The notes: generated from the sequence alone by a model not told the origin. A DNA stretch of 6,722 bases from Bacteroidota bacterium (GCA_947485425.1 CANKSK010000060.1:1-6722); one strand, 5' to 3'. Counted from the first letter of the stretch, positions 1-6,532 are shown. Program-made: numbers and translations.

Positions 1-148
1 AAATATTTTTACGGGTTTCGTAAAGCCTGTTTTCAAGCTCCGAAACCACTCCACTGGCGTCTATACTGGTTTTTTCCGCCATCTGACGGGTTTTCTCCAA
101 TTGCTCTATTAATTCAGCAATCGGCTTCTCAAATTCAAGATAAGTCAT
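1..148 (-). CDS. accA: Acetyl-CoA carboxylase carboxyltransferase alpha subunit, N-terminal fragment
   Basis: This is the 5' part of a minus-strand gene cut by the left window edge; 49 codons are visible from the ATG at 148-146. The peptide opens MTYLEFEKPIAELIEQLEKT and continues as a charged helix ending in ETRKNI. I recognise this from memory as the usual N-terminus of AccA, which in this phylum is about 320 residues long. With AccD, AccA transfers the carboxyl group from carboxybiotin on AccB to acetyl-CoA, giving malonyl-CoA for fatty acid synthesis in the cytoplasm. The catalytic domain lies outside the window, so the call rests on the N-terminal helix alone. The bases just before the ATG are purine-rich (aagaaacaaaag) without a Shine-Dalgarno core. 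The gene diverges from the AI-2E-family gene. An unrelated coiled-coil N-terminus is possible but unlikely. Confidence 0.85.
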   Translation of the reverse strand, partial: MTYLEFEKPIAELIEQLEKTRQMAEKTSIDASGVVSELENRLYETRKNI

Positions 149-240
149 CTTTTGTTTCTTAATGAAAGCGCAATTTAGTCATTTTGACAAAAATGTATTG
201 AATTATCTTCTTTAAAAATCCTAAAAAACGTAAAGTTTTG

Positions 241-272
241 CAAATACATAATTTTATATTATTGATATTCAA
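241..272 (-). promoter_or_regulatory. Weak candidate promoter for accA
   Basis: On the minus strand, TGTATTTG (248 down to 241) differs by one base from the Bacteroidota -7 consensus TAnnTTTG. A TTG lies at 272-270, with a 21-base spacer. Transcription would start near 235 and give a leader of roughly 87 bases. A second one-mismatch site, CATTTTTG at 195-188, has no TTG at a suitable distance. Both are weak, and the true accA promoter may be elsewhere in this gap. Confidence 0.22.
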
Positions 273-395
273 GTTTTTATATTAAATTTATCTATAAAAT
301 AAATGGGCACCTCATTTTTGAGTTCCGTTTTCTGTTTCTATATGTTTTCGGGGATTACTCATGAAGTGCTAATTTTCTTTCTGTCATTCATTGGA

Positions 396-427
396 TTGCT
401 TAAGTATCGTTTCAAATCTTATTTTTG
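396..427 (+). promoter_or_regulatory. Candidate promoter of the AI-2E-family gene
   Basis: TATTTTTG at 420-427 fully matches the Bacteroidota -7 consensus TAnnTTTG. A TTG at 396-398 sits 21 bases upstream as a possible -33 element. Transcription would begin near 432-434, leaving only about 12 bases before the ATG at 445. This placement argues against the in-frame TTG start at 391, which would lie upstream of the promoter. T-rich DNA produces such matches by chance, so confidence is moderate. Confidence 0.45.
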
Positions 428-444
428 TGCAACAAATTCTTCCT

Positions 445-1572
445 ATGACTGAAAAAACAACTTCCGAAAAATCATTTTCTCTTCAAAATATGAGCAATCT
501 GCTTATCATGATATTTTTGTTCATTGTTGGATTTCATTTGGCTTCTGATTTTTTAATTCCTTTAACGTATGCGGTTTTGCTTTCAATGCTGATGCTTCCA
601 GCCTGTAAGGCATTGGAACGTTTTGGTATTTCAAGGGGCTTGTCCTCTTTTTTGTCTATTTGTCTGATTTTTATTGGCATAGGGCTCTTGGTTTTTATGA
701 TGTCCTCCCAATTTCTCAGCATATCTAGCGATCTTCCTTCCTTGCAAAAGGGATTTTCTGAACGATTGGACAACTTGCAAACCTTCATTCAACAGAAAAC
801 TTCACTTTCTCCTGAAAAACAAATTCTCATCATCAAATCCAAAACAGAAACATTTTTATCATCCGCAGGAACTTATTTTACGGGTATTTTTTTTACCACT
901 ACCTCTGTATTGGGAAACTTTTTTTTAATCATCATTTATATCTTCTTTTTTCTTTACTATCGTCAAAGAATCTTTGTTTTTATTTTGAGGGTCATGCCGG
1001 GAAAGAGCCACGAAAAAACCTTGAAAACTTTGCATGAAATTACCAAGGTAACTACATCTTATATTGTGGGATTGTTGATTGTTATTTCTTTGCTTGCGGC
1101 AATGAATTTTATTGGTTTTTTCTTGATAGGTGTTCCGCACGCTTTGTTTTTTGCCTTGTTAATTGCTTTGCTTAATACCATACCCTACATAGGTGTTTGG
1201 ATAGGAAGTGTTTTTCCTGTTTTGTATATGCTCATAACAAGAGATTCTGCCGGTCCGGTGTTTGCCGTGATTGCAGTGGTGGCGTTAAATCAATTTATTG
1301 AAGGTAATTTTTTGACTCCTACCATTGTGGGTTCAAGGGTTAAAATCAATGCCATGTCGGCTATCATCGCCATCATTCTTGGTGGCATTTTATGGGGTAC
1401 TTCAGGGATGATTTTGTTTATTCCTTTGCTAGGAATTTGCAAAGTGATTTTTGATAATGTAGATAAAATGTCTCCCTATGCGTACCTTATTGGTGATGAT
1501 TTTCCAGATTCCAAAGGGATTTCTGTGGTGAAGAAAATGAAAGACAGAATCAAGGCTTATTTTTCCAAATAA
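445..1572 (+). CDS. AI-2E family (PerM-like) membrane transporter
   Basis: This is a 375-residue integral inner-membrane protein of the AI-2E/PerM family, whose members include proposed exporters of autoinducer-2 and Na+/H+ antiporters; the substrate here cannot be told from sequence. Hydrophobic segments lie near residues 18-31, 33-52, 66-90, 151-171, 205-229, 231-262, 271-283 and 304-336. A soluble, mostly polar stretch lies at about 91-140. The family signature is clear near the end: NQFIEGNFLTPTIVGSRV (282-299), then a Gly-rich hydrophobic stretch (GGILWGTSGM, 313-322) and IPLLG. Length is normal for the family. The ATG at 445 is preferred over the in-frame TTG at 391, because the 18 extra residues are not needed and a promoter-like site lies between the two. 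The C-terminus (KKMKDRIKAYFSK) is basic, fitting a cytoplasmic tail. The last 23 bases overlap the 3' end of the convergent OstA-like gene. No transport terminator is visible downstream. Confidence 0.9.
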   Translation: MTEKTTSEKSFSLQNMSNLLIMIFLFIVGFHLASDFLIPLTYAVLLSMLMLPACKALERFGISRGLSSFLSICLIFIGIGLLVFMMSSQFLSISSDLPSLQKGFSERLDNLQTFIQQKTSLSPEKQILIIKSKTETFLSSAGTYFTGIFFTTTSVLGNFFLIIIYIFFFLYYRQRIFVFILRVMPGKSHEKTLKTLHEITKVTTSYIVGLLIVISLLAAMNFIGFFLIGVPHALFFALLIALLNTIPYIGVWIGSVFPVLYMLITRDSAGPVFAVIAVVALNQFIEGNFLTPTIVGSRVKINAMSAIIAIILGGILWGTSGMILFIPLLGICKVIFDNVDKMSPYAYLIGDDFPDSKGISVVKKMKDRIKAYFSK

Positions 1573-3127
1573 AAATATCTGCTTTGCTTTGGGGTTGGTC
1601 TTCGTATTGCCAGTTAAATCCCTTTAGGAGTAAGTCGCTTAAAGGCAATTCGTCAATAGGATAAAAGGTAGCTTCCGGTGATTTGATGAGCGTGATTTTT
1701 TGTACTTTATTTTCCTTTACCAAAAGCAAGATATGGCTGCAATCCGCCCGGTTTACCCCCATTAATTCCTTTTTGTCGTTGCGCACATAATAGATGGTTT
1801 GCCCATTGCCTTCCACATACATTTTATACATCTCATTGTCTTTGAAATAGGCGGTCATGTTTTTTCCTTTTACCTGATTGTATCTTCCAGTGTCTTCTAA
1901 CGAAATAACAAATGATGAATTAAATAAAAACATTTTATCAATCTTTTGATGGGCAAGCTGAATTTGTATGAGGTCTCCTGTAAGTTGATTTTTATCTGTC
2001 CAAATAACAGGGTCATTAAACATGCGTATCGAAGAGTCACTAAAGTGATAAGCCAAAGAATCACATTTGCCGCGCATATCCGGCTTAAACATTTTTACAT
2101 GGTGATAGGCATATAAAACTCTGTGCAGCCCAGTGCTGTCAAAGTTGCTAAATAAAGTATCTGCATGAAGGAATAAACTGTCTTTCTCAAATGCTTTGGT
2201 AAGCATCGCTTCTTGGGTTACAAACAATTTTTCTCCAATGTGTTCATCTTTTTTTCTTCCCGGTGGTTTTACAAACTCTGCATAATTGCCTTGTATCAAA
2301 ATTTTTTGGACGGTATCCTTTAGTGTTACATGCATGAATGCTCTGCCCTTTCCTTGCTTGGCATCATAATACATGCTATCGCTCGTTAGAATTTGCTCTT
2401 GTTTTGTCAATATCGCATGTTTGCTGAATTGGGATATATCATGTTCGGTATCATACCATCCGTTTTCGCAATATATTTTTTCTTCTTTTCCGAAGATATT
2501 TGTGGGGCCTGTGAAATAGGCTGTTTTGTTTTGTGTATTGTAAATCAAAGAATCACAAATCATGCGGTAATCAGGATTGTTTAATACAACATCTTTCCTG
2601 AAAAAGAATTTTTTTTGTGATGAATAGTAAATGCCTTTTTTACTTACCAAAGTATTGGTTTGGTCTACAATTTTACCTCCGGTACTATAGCTTGCCTCTG
2701 ATTTGTTTAAGTCATAGTCTAGAAATTCAGTGGTAAGTGTCATTTTGGGATCTTTCATTCTCACTTTTTTTTCTAATCTTGCTTTGCGATCATTACCTGA
2801 ATAATGCAAAAACTGTCCATATAAATCCAAAGTATCACCTTGTTTAATATGCACATTGCTATAGGCATCAATGATATTTAATTCGGTATATTGATATGCG
2901 CTATCGCAATATAAAATAGCATTGTTTTGTTTGAAGATAACTTCTCCAATCAGCTTTCTGATTTTGCCGCCTTGCTGTTCGTCATAGCTAAGGGTATTGG
3001 CATTCAATAGTTCTACCTGATCTGCATTTTGTGCTTGCGCATCATGCTTGTTTATCAATAAAAACAAGGCTTGCAAAATAAGCAGATAGACAAATCGAGT
3101 ACCCTTTATGTTTTTAAACCTATTCAT
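1550..3127 (-). CDS. OstA-like periplasmic protein (LPS transport family)
   Basis: This 525-residue secreted protein of the OstA-like type is common in Bacteroidota. It has a basic N-terminus, a hydrophobic core at about 12-25 and a likely signal-peptidase site after AQA (30-32). From residue 38 the sequence is a long run of short beta-strand-like repeats, matching the beta-jellyroll pattern of the LptA and LptD N-terminal OstA domains. A motif of the form CDSxxY recurs at 74-78, 191-196 and 355-360, with degenerate copies at 250-254 (SDSMYY starts at 249) and 322-325 (ADTLF). LptA bridges the periplasm and carries lipopolysaccharide to the outer membrane; a similar role here is inferred from the family. 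There is no large C-terminal barrel, so it is not LptD. The ATG overlaps the bioF stop by 8 bases (ATGAATAG), so it is probably translated by coupling as the last gene of the bio operon. Its stop lies inside the convergent AI-2E-family gene. Confidence 0.85.
   Translation of the reverse strand: MNRFKNIKGTRFVYLLILQALFLLINKHDAQAQNADQVELLNANTLSYDEQQGGKIRKLIGEVIFKQNNAILYCDSAYQYTELNIIDAYSNVHIKQGDTLDLYGQFLHYSGNDRKARLEKKVRMKDPKMTLTTEFLDYDLNKSEASYSTGGKIVDQTNTLVSKKGIYYSSQKKFFFRKDVVLNNPDYRMICDSLIYNTQNKTAYFTGPTNIFGKEEKIYCENGWYDTEHDISQFSKHAILTKQEQILTSDSMYYDAKQGKGRAFMHVTLKDTVQKILIQGNYAEFVKPPGRKKDEHIGEKLFVTQEAMLTKAFEKDSLFLHADTLFSNFDSTGLHRVLYAYHHVKMFKPDMRGKCDSLAYHFSDSSIRMFNDPVIWTDKNQLTGDLIQIQLAHQKIDKMFLFNSSFVISLEDTGRYNQVKGKNMTAYFKDNEMYKMYVEGNGQTIYYVRNDKKELMGVNRADCSHILLLVKENKVQKITLIKSPEATFYPIDELPLSDLLLKGFNWQYEDQPQSKADIFIWKNKP
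3120..3127 (-). other. bioF/OstA-like stop-start overlap
   Basis: On the minus strand ATGAATAG holds the start of the OstA-like gene and the stop of bioF (TAG). It is the same length and frame offset as the bioB/bioF junction. An AGG lies one base before the ATG, which is too close to work as a ribosome binding site for this start. Confidence 0.85.
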
Positions 3128-4241
3128 TCCTGAATTTTATAATTTCCTCAATCATTGATTGAATTTGTTCTTCTTCATTAAAGGCATGCAGGCAAATCCG
3201 TATTCTTTCTTTTCCCAGAGGAACGGTAGGGCTTAAAATGGGGCGCACATCAAATCCTGCCTCTTGAAGTTTTTTCGAAAGCTTTAAGGCCTCTTGGTTT
3301 CCATGGCAAGATACAAATTGTATTGGGGTTTGGGATGTATTTTGAATGGGGATTTGATTGAAGATACTTTTTTTGAAAATCCCAATATTGTGAAAGAGTT
3401 TTTCTCTTTCTTTTATGGCAAAAGGCAGGTAGGTGTATGCCGAATAGATATTTTGAATGGAATGCAAGGGCATTGCTGTTGTGTAGATAAAAGACCTGGC
3501 GAAATTGATTAAAAAATCTTTTAACAATTGAGAACCACAAACCGCAGCACCATGACATCCCAAGGCTTTTCCAAAGGTGTAAACCACAGCGAACGTTTTT
3601 TCTTTTATGCCTGCTTCTATGGTTAGGCCTTTGCCATCTATACCAAAGATGCCATTTGAATGTGCTTCATCAACAATGAGATGGGCAGTGTATTTTTGAC
3701 ACATATCGGCAATTTCTCTCATTGGGGCTTGGTCCCCATCCATGGAATAAACGGCTTCAATGGCTACAAATACATTTCCTTTCGCACTTTTTAATTTTTC
3801 TTCTAGATGTACAGTGTCATTATGTCGGAAAGCAACTTTTTGGGCAGGACTTAATCTGATGCCGTCTTTTACGGAAGCGTGGATGCTTTCATCATAAATA
3901 ACGGTATCATTTCTTCCCGGTAGGGATGAGAAAAGCCCCAGGTTTGCATCATATCCGGAGTTGAATAGGAGGGCTGCTTCTGCTTGATGAAAATCTGCCA
4001 GAAATGTCTCTAAATTTTCTGCTTCTTCAGAATTGCCACTAATCAATCGCGATCCTGTAGATCCATTCCGCTGCGAAAGAGGAGGCGTATTGGGCTGTAA
4101 GAAGGGCCGCAAGGATGCTGAACGAGAGAGGCCTAAATAGTCATTTGAACAAAAATCAATCAGGTTTTTTCTGATCGATAATTTTCTGAAGGAGCCTTCA
4201 GAAATTCTTTTTTGCAAGGCCTGTTGCAGGAAATCATTCAT
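3120..4241 (-). CDS. bioF: 8-amino-7-oxononanoate synthase (biotin synthesis)
   Basis: This PLP-dependent alpha-oxoamine synthase of 373 residues (E. coli BioF is 384) condenses pimeloyl-ACP or pimeloyl-CoA with L-alanine to give 7-keto-8-aminopelargonate, the first committed ring-forming step of biotin synthesis. Visible landmarks are NDYLGLS (33-39), [11 protein letters not shown] (60-70), [11 protein letters not shown] (93-103), a cofactor-stacking His in [10 protein letters not shown] (H121), VDEAHSNG with the PLP-nitrogen Asp191 and His194, and TFGKALG with the Schiff-base Lys225. The C-terminal [18 protein letters not shown] (337-354) matches the conserved substrate-domain segment. The relative 2-amino-3-ketobutyrate CoA ligase shares the fold, but linkage to bioB settles the call. 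The ATG at 4241 overlaps the bioB stop by 8 bases (ATGAATGA), with no Shine-Dalgarno sequence. The stop in turn overlaps the start of the OstA-like gene. No catalytic residue is missing. Confidence 0.93.
   Translation of the reverse strand: MNDFLQQALQKRISEGSFRKLSIRKNLIDFCSNDYLGLSRSASLRPFLQPNTPPLSQRNGSTGSRLISGNSEEAENLETFLADFHQAEAALLFNSGYDANLGLFSSLPGRNDTVIYDESIHASVKDGIRLSPAQKVAFRHNDTVHLEEKLKSAKGNVFVAIEAVYSMDGDQAPMREIADMCQKYTAHLIVDEAHSNGIFGIDGKGLTIEAGIKEKTFAVVYTFGKALGCHGAAVCGSQLLKDFLINFARSFIYTTAMPLHSIQNIYSAYTYLPFAIKEREKLFHNIGIFKKSIFNQIPIQNTSQTPIQFVSCHGNQEALKLSKKLQEAGFDVRPILSPTVPLGKERIRICLHAFNEEEQIQSMIEEIIKFRNE
4234..4241 (-). other. bioB/bioF stop-start overlap
   Basis: On the minus strand ATGAATGA holds both the bioF start (ATG) and the bioB stop (TGA). 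There is no recognisable Shine-Dalgarno sequence upstream (caagaaacgc). Such an overlap usually means that the ribosome ending bioB re-initiates on bioF. Confidence 0.85.
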
Positions 4242-5220
4242 GCGTTTCTTGAAGAGGCTTTGCTTTATTGAAATCTTTAAAGGCTTCCCTGGGTTTCAAT
4301 CCCAAAATTTGGAACATTTCCATGTCCTCACTAAAGGAAGGATTGGGAGTGGTCAATAATTTATCTCCGGCAAAGATCGAATTTGCGCCTGCCATAAAAC
4401 AGAGTGCTTGCGCCTCACGGCTCATTTGTGTTCTTCCTGCGGAAAGTCTTACCACCGTTTTGGGTATAACAATGCGGGTAGTGGCTATCATTCTTACCAT
4501 CTCCCAGGTGGATACCAATTCCATATTCTCCATGGGTGTACCTTTTACCGGAACCAGCGCATTGATAGGTACCGATTCGGGTTGTGGGTTCAGATTGGCG
4601 AGTGTATAGAGCATGCCAGCACGATCTTCTATGCTTTCTCCCATGCCGATAATTCCTCCGGAACATACCGATACCTTGGCTTTACGAACATTTTCTATGG
4701 TGTTCAGGCGGTCGTCATAGGTTCTGGTGGTAATGATTTTTTTATAATGATCATCGGATGAATCGATATTGTGGTTATAGGCATATAGGCCTGCATCGGC
4801 AAGTTTTTGTGCCTGACTTTCGGTAAGCATGCCAAGGGTGCAGCATACTTCCATGCCCAAAGCGTTTACCCCTCTAACCATGTCTAACACCCTGTCAAAA
4901 TCTCTGTTATCTCTTACTTCTCTCCAAGCAGCACCCATACAAAGCCTAGAAGCCCCACTGTTTTTTGCTCTTTTAGCGGCGGCTAAAACCTCATCGGTTT
5001 GCATCAAGGCCTGAACCTCTACATCGGTATGGTATCTGGCTGCCTGTGGGCAATATCCACAATCTTCAGAGCATCCACCGGTTTTTATGGATAATAAACT
5101 GCTGATTTGAACTTCTGAGTAGTCATTATTTTGTCTGTGGATTTCAGCTGCTTTGTAAATCAGGTCCAAAAGGGGCGTGTGATAAATATCCAGTATTTGT
5201 TCTTTGCTAATTGCCGCCAT
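4234..5220 (-). CDS. bioB: Biotin synthase
   Basis: This 328-residue radical SAM enzyme inserts sulfur into dethiobiotin, the last step of biotin synthesis, using a [4Fe-4S] cluster and an auxiliary [2Fe-2S] cluster. The radical SAM motif is [11 protein letters not shown], with Cys50, Cys54 and Cys57. The ligands of the second cluster are all present: Cys94 (RLCMGAAWR), Cys126 (EVCCTLGML), Cys186 (VCSGG) and Arg258 (VVRLSAGR). These correspond by alignment from memory to E. coli Cys97, Cys128, Cys188 and Arg260. YNHN (148-151), ITTRTY (163-168), [15 protein letters not shown] (215-229) and [21 protein letters not shown] are further family hallmarks. Cys127, next to ligand Cys126, replaces Ala or Met in the versions I recall. 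The gene is first in the minus-strand operon, starts at the ATG at 5220 and has a leader of about 70 bases from a promoter-like site at 5295-5302. Its stop overlaps bioF. Confidence 0.97.
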   Translation of the reverse strand: MAAISKEQILDIYHTPLLDLIYKAAEIHRQNNDYSEVQISSLLSIKTGGCSEDCGYCPQAARYHTDVEVQALMQTDEVLAAAKRAKNSGASRLCMGAAWREVRDNRDFDRVLDMVRGVNALGMEVCCTLGMLTESQAQKLADAGLYAYNHNIDSSDDHYKKIITTRTYDDRLNTIENVRKAKVSVCSGGIIGMGESIEDRAGMLYTLANLNPQPESVPINALVPVKGTPMENMELVSTWEMVRMIATTRIVIPKTVVRLSAGRTQMSREAQALCFMAGANSIFAGDKLLTTPNPSFSEDMEMFQILGLKPREAFKDFNKAKPLQETHE

Positions 5221-5274
5221 ATCAGTGCTTTTTAGGTTTGTATTATTGATTTTAATATCAAAATGCGTTTTTAA

Positions 5275-5296
5275 TGTGCATTTTCTTCATTGCGCA
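5275..5296. promoter_or_regulatory. Possible operator at the bioB transcription start
   Basis: TGTGCA (5275-5280) and TGCGCA (5291-5296) are separated by 10 bases, which puts their centres 16 bases apart. They form an imperfect dyad over the expected bioB start point (near 5289) and touch its -7 element. A repressor bound here would block bioB. It does not resemble the classical BirA operator. This rests on sequence shape only. Confidence 0.25.
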
Positions 5297-5302
5297 AAGA
5301 TA
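5295..5302 (-). promoter_or_regulatory. -7 promoter element of the bioB operon
   Basis: Read on the minus strand this is TATCTTTG, a full match to the Bacteroidota -7 consensus TAnnTTTG. It predicts a start near 5289 and a leader of about 70 bases before the bioB ATG. No TTG sits at the usual 17-23 base distance; the nearest (5331-5329) leaves a 26-base spacer, so activity may be weak or assisted. Confidence 0.55.
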
Positions 5303-5319
5303 AAAATAATAATATGAGA

Positions 5320-5327
5320 TATCTTTG
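5320..5327 (+). promoter_or_regulatory. -7 promoter element of trmD
   Basis: TATCTTTG fully matches TAnnTTTG and is the exact reverse complement of the bioB element 17 bases away. Transcription should start near 5333, about 12 bases before the trmD ATG. The nearest upstream TTG (5290-5292) leaves a 27-base spacer, longer than usual. The element overlaps the in-frame TTG at 5325, which rules that codon out as a likely start. Confidence 0.55.
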
Positions 5328-5345
5328 CCAATTATTAAAGAAATC

Positions 5346-6023
5346 ATGAGAATTGATATAATAACCGTTTTGCCGGGTTTGTTAGAGAGCCCTTTTAGTC
5401 ATTCCATTCTGAAAAGGGCATCGCAGAAAGGCCTTGTAGAAGTAAATCTAATCAATCTCCGCGATTTTGCCTTCGACAAGCACAAGGCCGTTGATGATTA
5501 CGCCTTCGGTGGTGGTGCCGGTATGGTCATGATGATTGAGCCTATTGCCCGTTGTATTGAAAGCCTCAAGGCAGAAAGAACCTATGATGAGGTCATTTAT
5601 ATGAGCCCGGATGGAGAAAAACTCAATCAAGGGATTTCCAATAAATTGTCGATGGATAAAAACTTGTTGATTCTCTGTGGACATTACAAAGGGGTAGATG
5701 AGCGGGTAAGGGAGCATTTTATTACCAAAGAGATTTCAATTGGAGACTATGTGCTTTCTGGAGGCGAGCTTCCTGCGGCTGTTTTATGCGATAGTATCAT
5801 TCGATTGCTTCCTGGTGTGCTGTCCGATGAGACCTCAGCGCTTACCGATTCTTTTCAGGATGGGCTGATTGCGCCTCCGGTATATACCAGGCCTGCTGAT
5901 TATAAAGGGATAAAGGTTCCTGATGTTTTGCTTTCCGGAAATCCCCGAGAAATAGATAATTGGCGATATGAACAGTCGCTAAAACGCACCAAACAAAGGC
6001 GCCCAGAAATGGGTGGGGAATAA
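5346..6023 (+). CDS. trmD: tRNA (guanine-N1)-methyltransferase TrmD
   Basis: This SPOUT-class methyltransferase of 225 residues makes m1G37 next to the anticodon of tRNAs, using S-adenosylmethionine, and prevents +1 frameshifting. The start at 5346 gives [10 protein letters not shown], the expected first beta strand; the in-frame TTG at 5325 lies inside the promoter element. GGGAGMVM (55-62), [11 protein letters not shown] (111-121) and [14 protein letters not shown] (131-144) mark the trefoil-knot cofactor site. Arg153 (IIRLLPGVL) and Asp168 (TDSFQDGL) correspond to the catalytic Arg and Asp known from Haemophilus Trm[14 protein letters not shown] (176-188) and the basic C-terminal helix ([14 protein letters not shown]) are typical. 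CGHYKGVD in place of the proteobacterial CGRYEGID fits Bacteroidota. The protein is shorter than E. coli TrmD (255) but normal for this phylum. It diverges from bioB and precedes rplS; rpsP and rimM are not beside it. Confidence 0.97.
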   Translation: MRIDIITVLPGLLESPFSHSILKRASQKGLVEVNLINLRDFAFDKHKAVDDYAFGGGAGMVMMIEPIARCIESLKAERTYDEVIYMSPDGEKLNQGISNKLSMDKNLLILCGHYKGVDERVREHFITKEISIGDYVLSGGELPAAVLCDSIIRLLPGVLSDETSALTDSFQDGLIAPPVYTRPADYKGIKVPDVLLSGNPREIDNWRYEQSLKRTKQRRPEMGGE

Positions 6024-6027
6024 GATG

Positions 6028-6068
6028 TTTTTTAATCATCTGTAATACAGAGAGGTAAGATTAAAAAA
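6028..6068. repeat. Inverted repeat after trmD
   Basis: TTTTTTAATC (6028-6037) and GATTAAAAAA (6059-6068) are perfect 10-base complements separated by 21 bases. The spacer holds a second perfect small palindrome, CTGTA-A-TACAG (6040-6050). The stem is AT-rich and is not followed by a T-run, so it is not a classical intrinsic terminator. It starts five bases after the trmD stop and may mark the 3' end of that transcript or bind a protein. Confidence 0.5.
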
Positions 6069-6089
6069 AGATTATTTTCATCAATAGTA

Positions 6090-6117
6090 TTTGTATTTAA
6101 TAAATTGTCTATATTTG
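6090..6117 (+). promoter_or_regulatory. Promoter of rplS
   Basis: TTTG at 6090-6093 and TATATTTG at 6110-6117 match the Bacteroidota -33 and -7 elements, with a 16-base spacer, slightly short. Transcription should start near 6123 and give a leader of about 42 bases before the rplS ATG. This suggests that the ribosomal protein can be made independently of trmD. Confidence 0.6.
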
Positions 6118-6164
6118 CACTCTTAATAAATAATTGGCCTAAAAACATTAAATAGCTCAAAATC

Positions 6165-6512
6165 ATGGACTTAGTTAAAATAGCAGAGGCAGCGTTTACA
6201 GAGAAAAAAGTAAATCCCTCATTCAAAGCCGGTGATACGGTAACCGTTTACTATAAGATCCGTGAGGGTAATAAAGAGCGTATCCAGCAGTTTCAAGGTG
6301 TTGTTTTGCAACGCAAAGGAATAGATACCACTGAAACTTTTACTGTTAGAAAGATTTCTAATGGTGTTGGTGTAGAGCGTATTTTTCCAATTAATTCACC
6401 TCGTATTGATAAAATCGAAGTGAACAAAAGAGGTATCGTTAGAAGAGCACGTATATTTTATCTTCGCGGTATTTCAGGTAAAAAAGCAAGAATCGAAGAA
6501 CGCAGGTCATAA
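6165..6512 (+). CDS. rplS: Ribosomal protein L19 (bL19)
   Basis: This large-subunit ribosomal protein of 115 residues lies at the interface with the 30S subunit. The family signature is complete: [22 protein letters not shown] (20-41) is followed by [10 protein letters not shown], then [19 protein letters not shown] (57-75), SPRIDKIEV and the basic [13 protein letters not shown] (89-101). Length matches the family (E. coli 115). The ATG at 6165 gives [11 protein letters not shown], a normal N-terminus, and the upstream bases (aatagctcaaaatc) have no Shine-Dalgarno sequence. It follows trmD by 141 bases and has its own promoter-like site. A strong hairpin terminator begins 21 bases after the stop. 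Confidence 0.98.
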   Translation: MDLVKIAEAAFTEKKVNPSFKAGDTVTVYYKIREGNKERIQQFQGVVLQRKGIDTTETFTVRKISNGVGVERIFPINSPRIDKIEVNKRGIVRRARIFYLRGISGKKARIEERRS

Positions 6513-6532
6513 TTGCCTACTTATATCTCAAC

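Larger units (their letters stand above)
149..444. other. AT-rich divergent intergenic region between accA and the AI-2E-family gene
   Basis: This 296-base gap separates two divergent genes and should hold both promoters. For the plus-strand gene there is a good -7 match near the right end (separate entry). For accA only one-mismatch sites are visible (CAAATACA at 241-248 and CAAAAATG at 188-195, read on the minus strand). Two small hairpins are present: AAAAC/GTTTT at 225-239 and CTCA-TTTT-TGAG at 311-322. An open frame of 49 codons runs on the plus strand from the ATG at 303 to the TGA at 450-452 and overlaps the next gene's ATG. It could be chance in T-rich DNA (see findings). No RNA gene or repeat array was seen. 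Confidence 0.6.

Noticed and set aside
311..322. Small hairpin CTCA-TTTT-TGAG
   Set aside because: A four-base stem with no T-run is too short to be called a terminator or regulatory element.
149..444. Riboswitch or structured RNA in the accA upstream gap
   Set aside because: The sequence is low-complexity AT-rich DNA with no conserved motif that I recognise and no extended pairing.
3250..3558. Second minus-strand frame within bioF
   Set aside because: It overlaps the bioF frame, which carries the conserved PLP enzyme motifs; it looks like a shadow frame.
3120..4241. Reading bioF as 2-amino-3-ketobutyrate CoA ligase (Kbl)
   Set aside because: Direct overlap with bioB and the [11 protein letters not shown] segment favour BioF.
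4268..4761. Plus-strand open frames antisense to bioB
   Set aside because: They lie wholly inside a gene with all catalytic motifs intact and show no recognisable protein features.
5231..5261. Possible BirA operator in the bioB leader (GGTTTGTA at 5235-5242; TTGAT/ATCAA at 5246-5261)
   Set aside because: The bases do not form the two-sided TTGTnAACC...GGTTnACAA pattern; the short TTGAT/ATCAA pairing is common in AT-rich DNA.
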